Below are positions 9,007-18,185 of a stretch of 64,000 nt of DNA, piece by piece. How positions within the stretch are numbered: position 1 is the stretch's first letter; every line of letters begins with the position of its first letter. The translations under genes and the position numbers were made by a program. Origin of the DNA: CAYYIS01 sp964470965 (lineage in GTDB: Bacteria > JAAXHH01 > JABIQT01); contig CAYYIS010000024.1 of the NCBI GenBank assembly GCA_964470965.1, forward strand, positions 9,860 to 73,859, given 5' to 3'. The notes beneath the pieces were generated by a model, which had not been told where the DNA came from, did no database searches, and worked only from the letters and a program-made list of their open reading frames with translations.

Positions 9007-10419
9007 TCATCCCACAATTTTATTCTCGGCCTCCCGTTCTTCGAGTGTCAGCTGGGGCCTGGAGAAGTAGTCCTTGGTCTTATGAACCACGAAGCCGCTC
9101 ATGACGATAAGTGTCAATAGATTCGGGATAGCGAGCAAAGCGTTTGCGACGTCCGCCAAAGTCCAGACCAGCTGCAGTGCCGTAACGGAACCTATAAATA
9201 TAACGACACAGAAGAACCAGCGATATGCGGTCGCTGCCGTGTGACCGAACAGGAAATCCGCGGCACGGTTGCCGTAATAGGCCTGTGTGATGGACGTGGA
9301 CACCGCAAACATGGCCATAGCAACCGCGACGATGTATCCCCCCTGGCCGGGTAACCCCCGGTCGAAGGCTTCCGTTGTCAGTGACGCGCCGGTCTGACCG
9401 GTTACATATGAACCGGTGCAGAGGATGGCCAGGGCGGTCATGGTATTGATGCCCAGGGTATCAATCATCGGTTCCATCATCGCGACCAGACCCTCCCGGA
9501 CCGGTTCTTTGGTCTTAGCGGCCGCATGGGCAATGGGTGCGGTGCCCAGGCCCGCTTCGTTGGAGAATACGCCGCGTGCAGCGCCGAACGAGACCGCCTC
9601 ACCGATCGTTGCGCCTGCAAACCCGCCTACTGCTGCCATCGGATTGAACGCGTAGTGAAAGATCATTTCAACAACGGACGGGATTGACTCCCAGTTCATA
9701 ATCAGCAGGAACAGGACGCCCATGGCGTAGACAACCCCCATAAACGGCACCAGTTTTCCGGTAACCGCGCCGATGCGCTTGATGCCACCGAGGATCACAA
9801 CGCCTACCAGAATAGCCAGCACAATGCCGGTAACAAAATGAGGCACTCCGAAATTACCGCTCAGCGCATCGGCTGCAGAATTAGCCTGGGCCATGCCACC
9901 ACCGGCAAGGGGGGACAACATCATGCAGAACGCAAAGAACAGAGCAAACGGATTTGCCAACGCTCGCAGTAAGGCATTTTCGGAACTGCCCAGCCCTTTG
10001 GTAATGTAATACATGGGACCGCCACGTACTACCCCTTCGTCCGTAATCTCCCGGTAATGCACCGCCATCATGCATTCCGCGTATTTGGACGCCATGCCAA
10101 ATGCACCGGTGAGCCACATCCAGAAGATTGCTCCCGGTCCCCCGGATGCAATGGCGGTGGCCACCCCCGCGATGTTACCAGTGCCCACCGTCGAGGACAA
10201 TGCCGAAGTAAGCGCTTGAAAATGGGAGACTTCGCCGGGATCGTCATCGTTATCGTATAATCCGCGGGTCAGGTTGATGCTGTGACCCAGCTTCCGGGTC
10301 TGGATAAATTTAAGGCGGATGGTCAGCAGCAATCCGGTTCCGAGTAGCAGCGGCACCAAGAAATAAACACTCCACAGAAAATCCCGAAACCACGTCGCTC
10401 CAATTTCAAATGCTTCCAT
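9007..10419 (-). CDS. Alanine/glycine:cation symporter (AGCS family)
   Basis: The 470-aa membrane protein matches the AGCS family in length and in its landmark segments. These are STVGTGNIAGVATAI, GGPGAIFWMW, the GGPMYYI segment, and FSNEAGLGTAPIAHAAA, a family signature. These proteins take up alanine or glycine with sodium. It starts at ATG 10419 with only a weak GAG before it and lies about 96 bases downstream of acpH, so it may be part of the same transcript. Together with the APC and SSS carriers nearby it would import the products of the M14 and M16 peptidases. Confidence in the family is high; the preferred amino acid is not determinable. Confidence 0.94.
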   Translation of the reverse strand: MEAFEIGATWFRDFLWSVYFLVPLLLGTGLLLTIRLKFIQTRKLGHSINLTRGLYDNDDDPGEVSHFQALTSALSSTVGTGNIAGVATAIASGGPGAIFWMWLTGAFGMASKYAECMMAVHYREITDEGVVRGGPMYYITKGLGSSENALLRALANPFALFFAFCMMLSPLAGGGMAQANSAADALSGNFGVPHFVTGIVLAILVGVVILGGIKRIGAVTGKLVPFMGVVYAMGVLFLLIMNWESIPSVVEMIFHYAFNPMAAVGGFAGATIGEAVSFGAARGVFSNEAGLGTAPIAHAAAKTKEPVREGLVAMMEPMIDTLGINTMTALAILCTGSYVTGQTGASLTTEAFDRGLPGQGGYIVAVAMAMFAVSTSITQAYYGNRAADFLFGHTAATAYRWFFCVVIFIGSVTALQLVWTLADVANALLAIPNLLTLIVMSGFVVHKTKDYFSRPQLTLEEREAENKIVG

Positions 10420-10515
10420 GTTTGACTCGCTTTTTTTGACGATGGAATATGATTGATGAATATTGGGTTGCGGTCGGACTTGACTAATCTACATGATCGA
10501 TCGACGTTCCGCAAC

Positions 10516-11124
10516 TCAACGTCTGTGTAGGCAAATTGGAGATTCTCTATCCTGTTCCCGAATGTGTTGTATCAGATCGGGGAAGAATTCGTGGAAGTGG
10601 GCTCCCATTACGTCGTAGTTGCGCTCCAGTTCTTCCACCCCACCGGTCAATGTATTTGCTCTCTTTATCCGTAGGGATATGCCATCCAACGCCCTGGCGA
10701 TACCGGCGGTGGTGCCATAGGCCACCAGCCAGTCCTGCTCGATCATATGCCGTAGCATCTTTCGCATGGAGATAGGCAATTCACCCGAATAGTTGCGAAA
10801 GGTCGCATACATCTCTTGGGCGAACACCGGTAATTCAACCGAGGAGTACGTCTCCCAGTTTCTGGCAAGGAAATGATCGTAGCAGACATCTACGATGATG
10901 CCGGAAAAACGGCGCCGTCTGTCGCTTATCAGCCGCTTGCTGGCCACCACTAAGTCGTGTGTATCCGTAAATTTGTCCACCACACGATGCCGAGTGATAG
11001 CCGTAACAATGGCGGGGCCATAGGACTCTACCGCCGCTGCCCCTTTCACGAAATCCGCCATTAAATTGCCCAAACGTGACTCGGGGTTATCGTCTGACAA
11101 ATAGAGGTGAGCAAGAAAATTCAT
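10516..11124 (-). CDS. acpH: Acyl carrier protein phosphodiesterase (AcpH family)
   Basis: The 202-aa product starts MNFLAHLYLSD, the typical N-terminus of AcpH, followed by NLMADFVKG. AcpH hydrolyses the phosphopantetheine arm from holo-ACP in the cytoplasm. Length agrees with the Escherichia coli protein of about 193 residues. The motif VVDKFTDTHDLV and the segment IVDVCYDHFLARNW provide the conserved His/Asp set of the family. A longer frame begins at 11328, but it lies inside the upstream permease. The ATG at 11124 overlaps the permease TGA by four bases, so the two genes are translationally coupled. There is no obvious functional link between ACP turnover and amino-acid uptake. Confidence 0.9.
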   Translation of the reverse strand: MNFLAHLYLSDDNPESRLGNLMADFVKGAAAVESYGPAIVTAITRHRVVDKFTDTHDLVVASKRLISDRRRRFSGIIVDVCYDHFLARNWETYSSVELPVFAQEMYATFRNYSGELPISMRKMLRHMIEQDWLVAYGTTAGIARALDGISLRIKRANTLTGGVEELERNYDVMGAHFHEFFPDLIQHIREQDRESPICLHRR

Positions 11125-12599
11125 TGGCTTATTGGCACGTTGGATCGTGACATAGCAAATTCCTCTTCCGGTGACAGCACCATGCGGTGGCGAGCGTATA
11201 TCCAGAAATAGGCAATACCCATCAGGAACCAGGCTGCGCATCCGTAGACGCCCACGACATAGTCCTCGTTGAGGAACAGAAAAACGAACGTCACCGATGC
11301 CACAAGACCCGAAACAGAGGCACCCCAACGCCCCATGGGACTAATATAGGGACGGTCTATGTGGGGATATCGGTTTCTCAAGACGATGAATGAAATCATC
11401 TGCATGATGTACGCGATCATTGCACCGAACACCGCCATGTTGAGTAGGACACCACCCACCGGCACGCCACCGAAGGTGTCCTCGCCGAATTCGATGATCA
11501 GTGCCACGCCAAATCCGACCACCGCGCCGGCAACCAGCGCGATGTGCGGCGTCTTGCGCTTTCTGTGGGTTACGGACAGCCATTTGGGAAGGTAACCGGC
11601 GCGGCTGAGTGAATAAATATTACGGCCGTATGCATAAATAATCGCGTGAAAACTGGCCACCAGGCCGGCAACCGCCACGAGGGCAAGCAACGCAGACCCG
11701 GTACCCGTGCCAAAAACGGTACGAAAAGCCAGAAACAACGGTTCGTCAGACGAGCCGACGGTCGCACTGCCCGGTGCGATACCCGCATTGAGGAACAAGG
11801 TCAGGAACGAGGCGGTTATCAAGGTGGCGATGCCGTACATCAATCCTTTGGGGATGTCACGTTTTGGATCATGTGATTCCTCAGCAGCCAGCGGCAGCTG
11901 TTCGATGGCCAGATAAAACCATATGGCAAAGGGCAATGCCTTTGCCACACCGGTCCAACCTTTGGGCAGCCAGCGGGACTGACCGGGGTCCGGTTCTATG
12001 TTCAGGGCGTGCTCCCAGGAGAAATACGGGATCGCACCGACCCAGAAAACGCAGAGAATACCGAGGGCCAGAAACGTAATCAGCACCGTGAAGCGGAAGG
12101 TGACCTCTACGCCTAAAATGTTCAGCCCTACAAAAACCAGATAGGCGACCAGCCACCAGACAGGGCCCGGTATGACCAGACCAAACAATTCATTGAATAC
12201 GGTGCCCATGTAACCGCCGATCCCTACGACGATTACAGCGGGTGTGAGCACGTATTCCATGTTTTCGGCAAGACCCGTTATGAACCCACCCCAGGGACCC
12301 AGCGCCGTGCGTCCGAAAGAGTACGCTCCGCCCGTGTGCGGTAGTGCCGGAGACATTTCCGCGATGGAATAACACATACCGATATACATGACGGAGATTA
12401 TGACGGTCGCTATAAACAGACCCCCGAAACCACCAGCCGCCAGACCGAAATTCCAACCGAAAAAATCACCCGATATCACTGCGCCGACACCCAACGCCCA
12501 GAGAGACCACACTCCGGCATATCGCTTTAGCAAGCGTTTTCCGAGATAGTCTTCGCCAACGGTGGTGTAGGTAACCAGGTCAGATCCCTTGTCGGGCAT
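11121..12599 (-). CDS. APC-family amino acid/amine permease, ethanolamine-permease-like
   Basis: The 492-aa protein has 12 predicted helices. The region ALGVGAVISGDFFGWNFGLA and the following AALPHTGGAYSF-type segment resemble the ethanolamine permease branch of the APC superfamily, which also includes permeases for other amines and amino acids. The substrate is not certain. The ATG (12599) lies two bases after the stop of a 42-aa membrane miniprotein and has no strong ribosome-binding site of its own, so its translation is probably coupled to that miniprotein. Its TGA overlaps the acpH start by four bases. Upstream lies the cyclase-family gene, so the permease may import its substrate, or an unrelated amine. 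Confidence 0.9.
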   Translation of the reverse strand: MPDKGSDLVTYTTVGEDYLGKRLLKRYAGVWSLWALGVGAVISGDFFGWNFGLAAGGFGGLFIATVIISVMYIGMCYSIAEMSPALPHTGGAYSFGRTALGPWGGFITGLAENMEYVLTPAVIVVGIGGYMGTVFNELFGLVIPGPVWWLVAYLVFVGLNILGVEVTFRFTVLITFLALGILCVFWVGAIPYFSWEHALNIEPDPGQSRWLPKGWTGVAKALPFAIWFYLAIEQLPLAAEESHDPKRDIPKGLMYGIATLITASFLTLFLNAGIAPGSATVGSSDEPLFLAFRTVFGTGTGSALLALVAVAGLVASFHAIIYAYGRNIYSLSRAGYLPKWLSVTHRKRKTPHIALVAGAVVGFGVALIIEFGEDTFGGVPVGGVLLNMAVFGAMIAYIMQMISFIVLRNRYPHIDRPYISPMGRWGASVSGLVASVTFVFLFLNEDYVVGVYGCAAWFLMGIAYFWIYARHRMVLSPEEEFAMSRSNVPISQ

Positions 12600-12601
12600 A
12601 A

Positions 12602-12730
12602 TCAGGGCAAAAAGAGGAATAAAATGTAAACCACCACCGCGAGTAATATGATAAGCGTGGTAGGTATGATAGCCAGGAGAATGGCGTAGTTGTTTCTATC
12701 GTTGAAGTAGGCGGCCCATTTTTCAAGCAC
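12602..12730 (-). CDS. 42-aa single-helix membrane miniprotein, coupled to the APC permease
   Basis: A short frame lies between the cyclase gene and the permease. The best start is GTG at 12730, eight bases after GAGGG (complement strand); an in-frame GTG at 12745 would give a slightly longer form. The product has a charged head (LEKWAAYFNDRNN), then one very hydrophobic helix from about residue 16 to the end (ILLAIIPTTLIILLAVVV), finishing LFLP. Its TGA is two bases before the permease ATG. With the 34-aa miniprotein before the SSS symporter, this is the second transporter in the window preceded by a coupled single-helix protein. The sequences are not alike, so the resemblance is one of architecture. 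Confidence 0.65.
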   Translation of the reverse strand: MLEKWAAYFNDRNNYAILLAIIPTTLIILLAVVVYILFLFLP

Positions 12731-12746
12731 GGCATGATCCCTCACA

Positions 12747-14531
12747 TTACGGTAAAATTGAGACGGCCCGGCCGGGACCGCCGTGATTGTTCTCAATCTT
12801 CGGATTCAGGAAGATGAAAAACGCGCCGGTCGGCGGCAGTCTGCCTAGACTGATTAGGTATTCGGTGAAGACCATTTCCGCGTTGACGGCGGCCCAGTGG
12901 GTCATCATAGATTCTTTCGCATTCACAGATCCCATGTCAGGCGCATCGATGCCAACATGCCGGACACCTTTTTGGGCGATATACCGGATTGCTTCCGCCG
13001 TGGGTGCAGGCCAGCCTTCGGAAAGTCCGTCGAGGGGAGATTTTATCGTCCGCTCGACTACGTTACGTTCGAATTTTCGGAAATAGGTATCCGTGTGTCC
13101 GGTGTGGAATAACACCACGTCCCCTTTTATGAGATCACCATATGCTGCTTCGTGGGCTTGAACGTCATTCACGGTGATAGCCGGTGAAGCGGGCCAATCG
13201 CTCTCACGCGTCGTTCCGATCCGGTGTCGTACGTCGATCACGCGGGCCGGCCCCATAAGATAATGCACCGGAATTTGATCGGACGTTTTGTCCGTACGGC
13301 TGAGGCTACCGAACCTGGATTCGAATTCCTGTAGGACTGTCCGGGTCGCTACATCGTACGATGAGACATCGAATCCCGGCGGAGGTCCGTAATGGGCCGG
13401 CGGATCGATATGAGTGCCGGTGTGAGCATCCATCATGTGAGTGTTGACCCAGTAAGGGCCGAATGGACCTGTAAAATCAGTCACGGGATTGACAGCATGA
13501 TACGGAAACGCGTAGTTACCCAAACCACGACCAGGCCACCAGACAGGGTATTCAACAGAGAGGGGTACTGATAGATCCACGACGCGATATGCTTTTATTG
13601 ATTTGATCAACGCCGCTGCCAGCTCAGGATCTGTGATAGCCGCCGCACGGGTTTCAGCGGTGGGAGAATTTACATGATTCACAGGCAGCGAAATATAAAG
13701 GGACCCGTTCGGCACCCGGTCCAGGTTCATGATACCTTCCGTGTGTGCGGCACCGTGTTTGAAGTGTCCCAAATGGCTTTCCAGGGCCAGGGGAATCTCG
13801 GACATGCCGGCCGGACCGGGTTCAGAGTATTTGGACGGTCCAAGGGCTCCCATACTCGGGCTGTCGACCCCCATGATCCAAACACCTTTGCTGCCCACAT
13901 AATCCGCCGCATCGAAATCGGGAGCCGGCCAAGCGGGCGCCGTACCGGCAATCGGATCAATAACAAAACGGCTGCCTTCGGGCATGGGGAGATCATATCT
14001 GTTGTTGAACCCACTCCAGTACAGCACTGCATCGCCCTCCCCCATAGGACGGTACGCCTGTTCCGCGGCTTTTATGATATCGACCGTAAATATGGGACTG
14101 ACACCATTCGGCGCCTGGTCCAACAGGTTTCGTCCGTCGATCTTGAAAACCTCTCCAAACCAGCGCCATACCGGGATCCGATCGACCGTGAGCGAACCAT
14201 AATAATGGGCGTTGGGCAGACCACTCCCCTGCGGTGGCATCATGTGGGTGGGCGAATCAGTCTGAGTGGCGGTGTTCTCATCGACAATGAGAACATCCGA
14301 AGCCCAGGGGCCTGGACCATGCTTGATATAAGGTACAACGAGCGGCTGATGGTGAAGCTGACCGCCGGGCCAATTCTGGTAATGTTTAAGTGAGATGACC
14401 GGAGAAAGGTCGACCACGGTCTCTGATGTGACCGCCCGGTATTGTGCTACGGCCCTTCCTGAAATTCCTGTGAGGACCAGAAGTGCACCGACGAACAGGG
14501 AATATTTGAATCTGCGGGTATTATAATTCAT
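12747..14531 (-). CDS. Secreted protein with two fused cyclase-family (kynurenine-formamidase-like) domains
   Basis: The 594-aa product has a signal peptide (SLFVGALLVLTGISGRAVAQ) and two copies of the cyclase fold (PF04199), each starting near VVDLS-P. In the second copy the metal motif is intact: HTGTHIDPPAHY at about residues 370-381. In the first copy the equivalent site reads ENTATQTDSPTHM at about 85-97, so the first two histidines are lost. Each copy also has a later GVDSPSMG or GIDAPDMG segment. Cyclase-family enzymes use metal to hydrolyse formamide or amide bonds, as kynurenine formamidase does; typical members have one domain of 200-270 residues. The first domain is probably structural. 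The gene starts three bases after the M16 gene and is followed by the APC miniprotein and permease. Confidence 0.88.
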   Translation of the reverse strand: MNYNTRRFKYSLFVGALLVLTGISGRAVAQYRAVTSETVVDLSPVISLKHYQNWPGGQLHHQPLVVPYIKHGPGPWASDVLIVDENTATQTDSPTHMMPPQGSGLPNAHYYGSLTVDRIPVWRWFGEVFKIDGRNLLDQAPNGVSPIFTVDIIKAAEQAYRPMGEGDAVLYWSGFNNRYDLPMPEGSRFVIDPIAGTAPAWPAPDFDAADYVGSKGVWIMGVDSPSMGALGPSKYSEPGPAGMSEIPLALESHLGHFKHGAAHTEGIMNLDRVPNGSLYISLPVNHVNSPTAETRAAAITDPELAAALIKSIKAYRVVDLSVPLSVEYPVWWPGRGLGNYAFPYHAVNPVTDFTGPFGPYWVNTHMMDAHTGTHIDPPAHYGPPPGFDVSSYDVATRTVLQEFESRFGSLSRTDKTSDQIPVHYLMGPARVIDVRHRIGTTRESDWPASPAITVNDVQAHEAAYGDLIKGDVVLFHTGHTDTYFRKFERNVVERTIKSPLDGLSEGWPAPTAEAIRYIAQKGVRHVGIDAPDMGSVNAKESMMTHWAAVNAEMVFTEYLISLGRLPPTGAFFIFLNPKIENNHGGPGRAVSILP

Positions 14532-14534
14532 GCT

Positions 14535-16664
14535 TTAACGCTCCACCGTAAACATGTCATCTGGAACAGTCGGGTTAATGATTATTTCAACGACCGTAGA
14601 CTCACCGACTTTCTGACCATTGCTCATTATCAATGTCTTGAACGGCAGTAAAATACCATCGATATTACGGTAATCCGATAGAAACTCTACTGTTTCCTCG
14701 GGACCGTTCGGCGTCATATTCTGAGAACTCCGTTTGATCGGCAACATGGTTGATGCGTCGAAAAACATTCTAAAACTGAGTGCGTCAGGGGGGCTGAACA
14801 GGATGACCTCAGTAGGGGTTCCATTGATATCCTCGGAACCGAGGTACTGCACCTGCAGCCCTGCCACATCGCTGTGGCGGTATAGATACGTCAGATCCTG
14901 CCAGGTGTTGTTGATAAGATTTTCTTTGACGGACGGCGGCGCAGGTTGAGAGCCCATGGGAGTGACAAGCCAGGCCAAACCGCTATTCATGATCTGGACC
15001 ATCTGCCCCTGAGGAAAATCCATGACTACCCGATACCGATCCGGAAACGCCATAGTACGCACCAGTCCGATCTCAACCTCCCCCTGCGGGGTGACCATGA
15101 TGGCCTGACCTTTTTCCTGAATGGCTTGAATTCTCTTGATGGCATCCGAACCACCGGCAGCCTCGATGGCCTGGTTCAGTATGGCACGTCCCACGGCGAT
15201 GTCATCTTCGGTCGCCTCTGGCTGTTCTACTTCTGGACCAGTAACAGAAATATCGATTTCGTTCACGGCACCGAGGGATGCCAGCGGCGTTCCGAACTCG
15301 TTGCCGTTCCCGACCACAAGAATTCGGACATTGTCCGGTTTGAGGTATGTCTGCGCCACCCGACGCACATCTGCACTGGTGACTTTCTCGATTCCGGTTT
15401 TGGTGCGTTCGAGAAAATCCTTGGGGTAATCGTAATATTCATAGGTCATCTGGCGGTCGATTACTTCACCCTTCGTATCAAAGTTGAACACGAAGGAATT
15501 GAGGAAACTCTCTTTGGCCAATGCTAATTCCTCATCGGACACGTCCTCCTGTATCATGCGTTCGACTTCACGCAGCAGGGACCGGATGGCCTCGACGGTG
15601 GTACTGGACTGGGTCATACAGCCCACGTAGAATAAACCGGGGTAATCGTAGTTGGCGCTGTACCGGCCGAACACCGCGTAGGCCAGTCCCTGATCCGAGC
15701 GTACGTTCTTCATAAGCCGACCGGAGAAACCGCCGCTCAAAATATCGTTCATCACCTGAAGCGCAAAATAGTCGGGATTGTTCCGCAGGCCACCAATATG
15801 GCCCAGGTAAATACTGCTCTGGTTGACATCCGTTTTTTCGATATAATGAACTGAAGAATCATACGTATAATTCAACGTCGGAGTTTTGGCCCGATTCAGC
15901 TTGCCTTTCTTCCAGGAAGCAAAGGCGGCCGCGATCGTCTCACCCATGGCTTTCGCATCGAAGTCTCCGGAGATACCGACCATCACATTATTGGGCAGGA
16001 AGTATCGCTTGTGGAAAGCCACCAGGTCATCCCTGGTGATCGCATCTATGGTCCTGAATTCACTGTGGCGGGCGAAAACACTTTCTGCGCCGTATATGAG
16101 CTTACTGAATTCGCGCCCCGCGATGCTCTGGGCGTCATCATTCCGGCGGGAAATACCCGATCGAATCTGCACCTTCTGTAATTCGATCTTATCCTCCGGG
16201 AAAGCCGGATTCATAAGCACTTGGACAAGGATCGGCAGTGCGGTGCCCAGGTTTTCCTTGAGTACGGACATGCTCGCGAAACCAGATGCCCTGCCGATGC
16301 CAGTTTCAATCGATGCCCCGATCCCCTCCATCTCTTCATCGATCTCGTCCCCGCTCATGGTGGCCGTCCCACCGCTGCGCATCACCGCACCGGTGATGGC
16401 GGCCAACCCGATTTTGTCTCCCGGTTCGTCGATGGACCCCACGCCGATGCGTGCCCTCAGGTTGATAAGCGGTAGGCTGTGGTCCTCAACCATATAGACA
16501 ATGATGCCATTTTTCAGCGTGACCCGGATCGCTTCTGGCACTTGAATTTCATTAAGCGGTGGGTAGGTAAGTTCTTTATAATGCTTCTGTGCCGCCGCCT
16601 CAGAACCCGACAGGGCAATGAGCGCGAAGGCGAAAGTAATTTGTATGAGTCGGCTTATATTCAT
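14535..16664 (-). CDS. M16 peptidase family, inactive-type subunit with C-terminal extension
   Basis: The 709-aa protein has a signal peptide ending near SEAAAQ and two M16 half-domains. Where an active member carries HxxEH, this one reads GLAAITGAVMRSGG (about residues 86-99), so the zinc ligands are absent. It keeps the second-half segment RSDQGLAYAVFGRY, whose arginine and tyrosine are characteristic of the non-catalytic partner. From about residue 515 a further domain of nearly 200 residues follows, resembling an outer-membrane lipoprotein-carrier fold (RYRVVMDFPQGQMVQIM). In M16B enzymes an active and an inactive chain form the working dimer; the active chain lies 18 bases upstream. The extra domain is not part of the usual dimer and may tether it or bind substrate. 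Confidence 0.92.
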   Translation of the reverse strand: MNISRLIQITFAFALIALSGSEAAAQKHYKELTYPPLNEIQVPEAIRVTLKNGIIVYMVEDHSLPLINLRARIGVGSIDEPGDKIGLAAITGAVMRSGGTATMSGDEIDEEMEGIGASIETGIGRASGFASMSVLKENLGTALPILVQVLMNPAFPEDKIELQKVQIRSGISRRNDDAQSIAGREFSKLIYGAESVFARHSEFRTIDAITRDDLVAFHKRYFLPNNVMVGISGDFDAKAMGETIAAAFASWKKGKLNRAKTPTLNYTYDSSVHYIEKTDVNQSSIYLGHIGGLRNNPDYFALQVMNDILSGGFSGRLMKNVRSDQGLAYAVFGRYSANYDYPGLFYVGCMTQSSTTVEAIRSLLREVERMIQEDVSDEELALAKESFLNSFVFNFDTKGEVIDRQMTYEYYDYPKDFLERTKTGIEKVTSADVRRVAQTYLKPDNVRILVVGNGNEFGTPLASLGAVNEIDISVTGPEVEQPEATEDDIAVGRAILNQAIEAAGGSDAIKRIQAIQEKGQAIMVTPQGEVEIGLVRTMAFPDRYRVVMDFPQGQMVQIMNSGLAWLVTPMGSQPAPPSVKENLINNTWQDLTYLYRHSDVAGLQVQYLGSEDINGTPTEVILFSPPDALSFRMFFDASTMLPIKRSSQNMTPNGPEETVEFLSDYRNIDGILLPFKTLIMSNGQKVGESTVVEIIINPTVPDDMFTVER

Positions 16665-16682
16665 TTATACCACCTCTTTGCC

Positions 16683-18185
16683 CTATTGGTCTGTCGTTTT
16701 GATCATCGCCACCGTGCGCTGTTTTTTAACCAGATACTGTTTCGCTACCCGCTGCAAATCCTCGGCAGTGATACCATTGATCTGGTCGAGCATGTAAAAC
16801 AGGTTCCGCCAATCACCCGTAAGCACATGAGTATAGGCCAGTTGCCCGGCCAGCCCGGAATTGGAGGCCAGAGATCGTACCAGGTCGGTGCGGGCCCGTG
16901 ATTTAGCCTTTTGGAGTTCCGCTTCAGAAACCGGTTCGTTCCTGATTCGTTCGATCTCCTCGTTAATCACAGCTTCACATTCATCAGCGGTATGTCCCTG
17001 GCTCGGGAACGAGAAAAACACCATCATATTAGGATATTTGCTACCTGGAAAATCTGTGAATGTAGACGCATTGACCGCGATCTTCTTTTCCTTGACCATC
17101 GTCTTATACAACCGGCTCGTCCTCCCCCGTCCCAGGATATCGGACAGGACGTTGAATACCAAGTCGTCTTTATGACGGATATCCACTTTATGGTAACCCA
17201 TGAGCAGCACCGGCTGGGATCGGTCCTCGACGATGATGCGTCGCTCGCCCAACTGGGGCGGTTCTACCGTTTCCACCGGCGCCGGTTTGGGTTTTCCCGG
17301 CAGGCGTCCGAAGTAGGTCTGTGCCAACTGCTTCACCTGAACCGGATCGACATCACCTACCAGGACGATAGTGAGGTTACTGGCGCTGTAGTATTTGTCG
17401 AAGAAAACCCTTGCTTCCTCCCGAGTGACCGTGGCCAGATCGGACATATGTCCGACGTTCGGCTCTCCGTATGGATGCGCCTTGTAGGACGCCGCGATCA
17501 TCTCCTCTACAAGACGGCCGACCGGACTACTTTCGGTTCGCATCCGTCTCTCTTCCATGACCACCTCTTTTTCAATATAGAACTCGCGCAACACCGGATT
17601 GAAAAATCGGTCCGATTCAAGGGAGAAAAACAATTCAATTTTATTAGATGGAAGGCTGTAGAAATAGCGTGTCGCGTCCGCACCTGTGGTGGCGTTCAAG
17701 CCAACCACACCGGCCCGCGCCAGCACTTCGTCCATTTCGCTGGATACCGCCCATTCTTTGGCGGACTTCGTGGCCATGTCGAAGGCTTCCTCCAGAAACG
17801 CGATTCTGTCCCCATCCGCGAGAGAACCTTTGTTCCGTTCCGTCCGGAGTTCCTTGAAGGCCCGGTCCACCTGGGCCATAGCCTTAAGCTCTTCCTCAAG
17901 GCCTTTGCTGCCGGTTGTTCTGGTTCCTTTGAATGCCATATGCTCGAAGATATGGGCCAGGCCAGTTATCCCCTTTACCTCGTCCACCGATCCCACATCC
18001 GCGTAAGTCATTAGCGATACCACAGGAGCCTCGTGCCTCTCTACCACCAGAAATGTGAGTCCGTTTTCGAGCGTGAATTCCGTCACGGTCTTCTCAAACG
18101 CCGCCAGGTCCTGCGCATATATTAACTGAGGCAACGTGAGACACAGAAAGAAGGTGAGTAGCCCTATGTATTTTCTGCTGCGCAT
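16683..18185 (-). CDS. M16 zinc metallopeptidase, catalytic subunit
   Basis: The 500-aa protein has a signal peptide (FFLCLTLPQLIYAQ) and an intact inverted zinc motif HIFEH at about residues 78-82 within GLAHIFEHMAFKGT. The further glutamate ligand lies in EVVMEERR. An insertion of about 70 residues, rich in charged and helical sequence, lies between the motif and the rest of the first half-domain, as in several secreted M16 enzymes. The start at 18185 follows AAAGGAG at ideal spacing. It probably pairs with the inactive chain encoded immediately downstream and degrades short peptides in the periplasm. It is the first gene of the long minus-strand run, so the promoter should lie in the AT-rich stretch upstream. 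Confidence 0.94.
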   Translation of the reverse strand: MRSRKYIGLLTFFLCLTLPQLIYAQDLAAFEKTVTEFTLENGLTFLVVERHEAPVVSLMTYADVGSVDEVKGITGLAHIFEHMAFKGTRTTGSKGLEEELKAMAQVDRAFKELRTERNKGSLADGDRIAFLEEAFDMATKSAKEWAVSSEMDEVLARAGVVGLNATTGADATRYFYSLPSNKIELFFSLESDRFFNPVLREFYIEKEVVMEERRMRTESSPVGRLVEEMIAASYKAHPYGEPNVGHMSDLATVTREEARVFFDKYYSASNLTIVLVGDVDPVQVKQLAQTYFGRLPGKPKPAPVETVEPPQLGERRIIVEDRSQPVLLMGYHKVDIRHKDDLVFNVLSDILGRGRTSRLYKTMVKEKKIAVNASTFTDFPGSKYPNMMVFFSFPSQGHTADECEAVINEEIERIRNEPVSEAELQKAKSRARTDLVRSLASNSGLAGQLAYTHVLTGDWRNLFYMLDQINGITAEDLQRVAKQYLVKKQRTVAMIKTTDQ

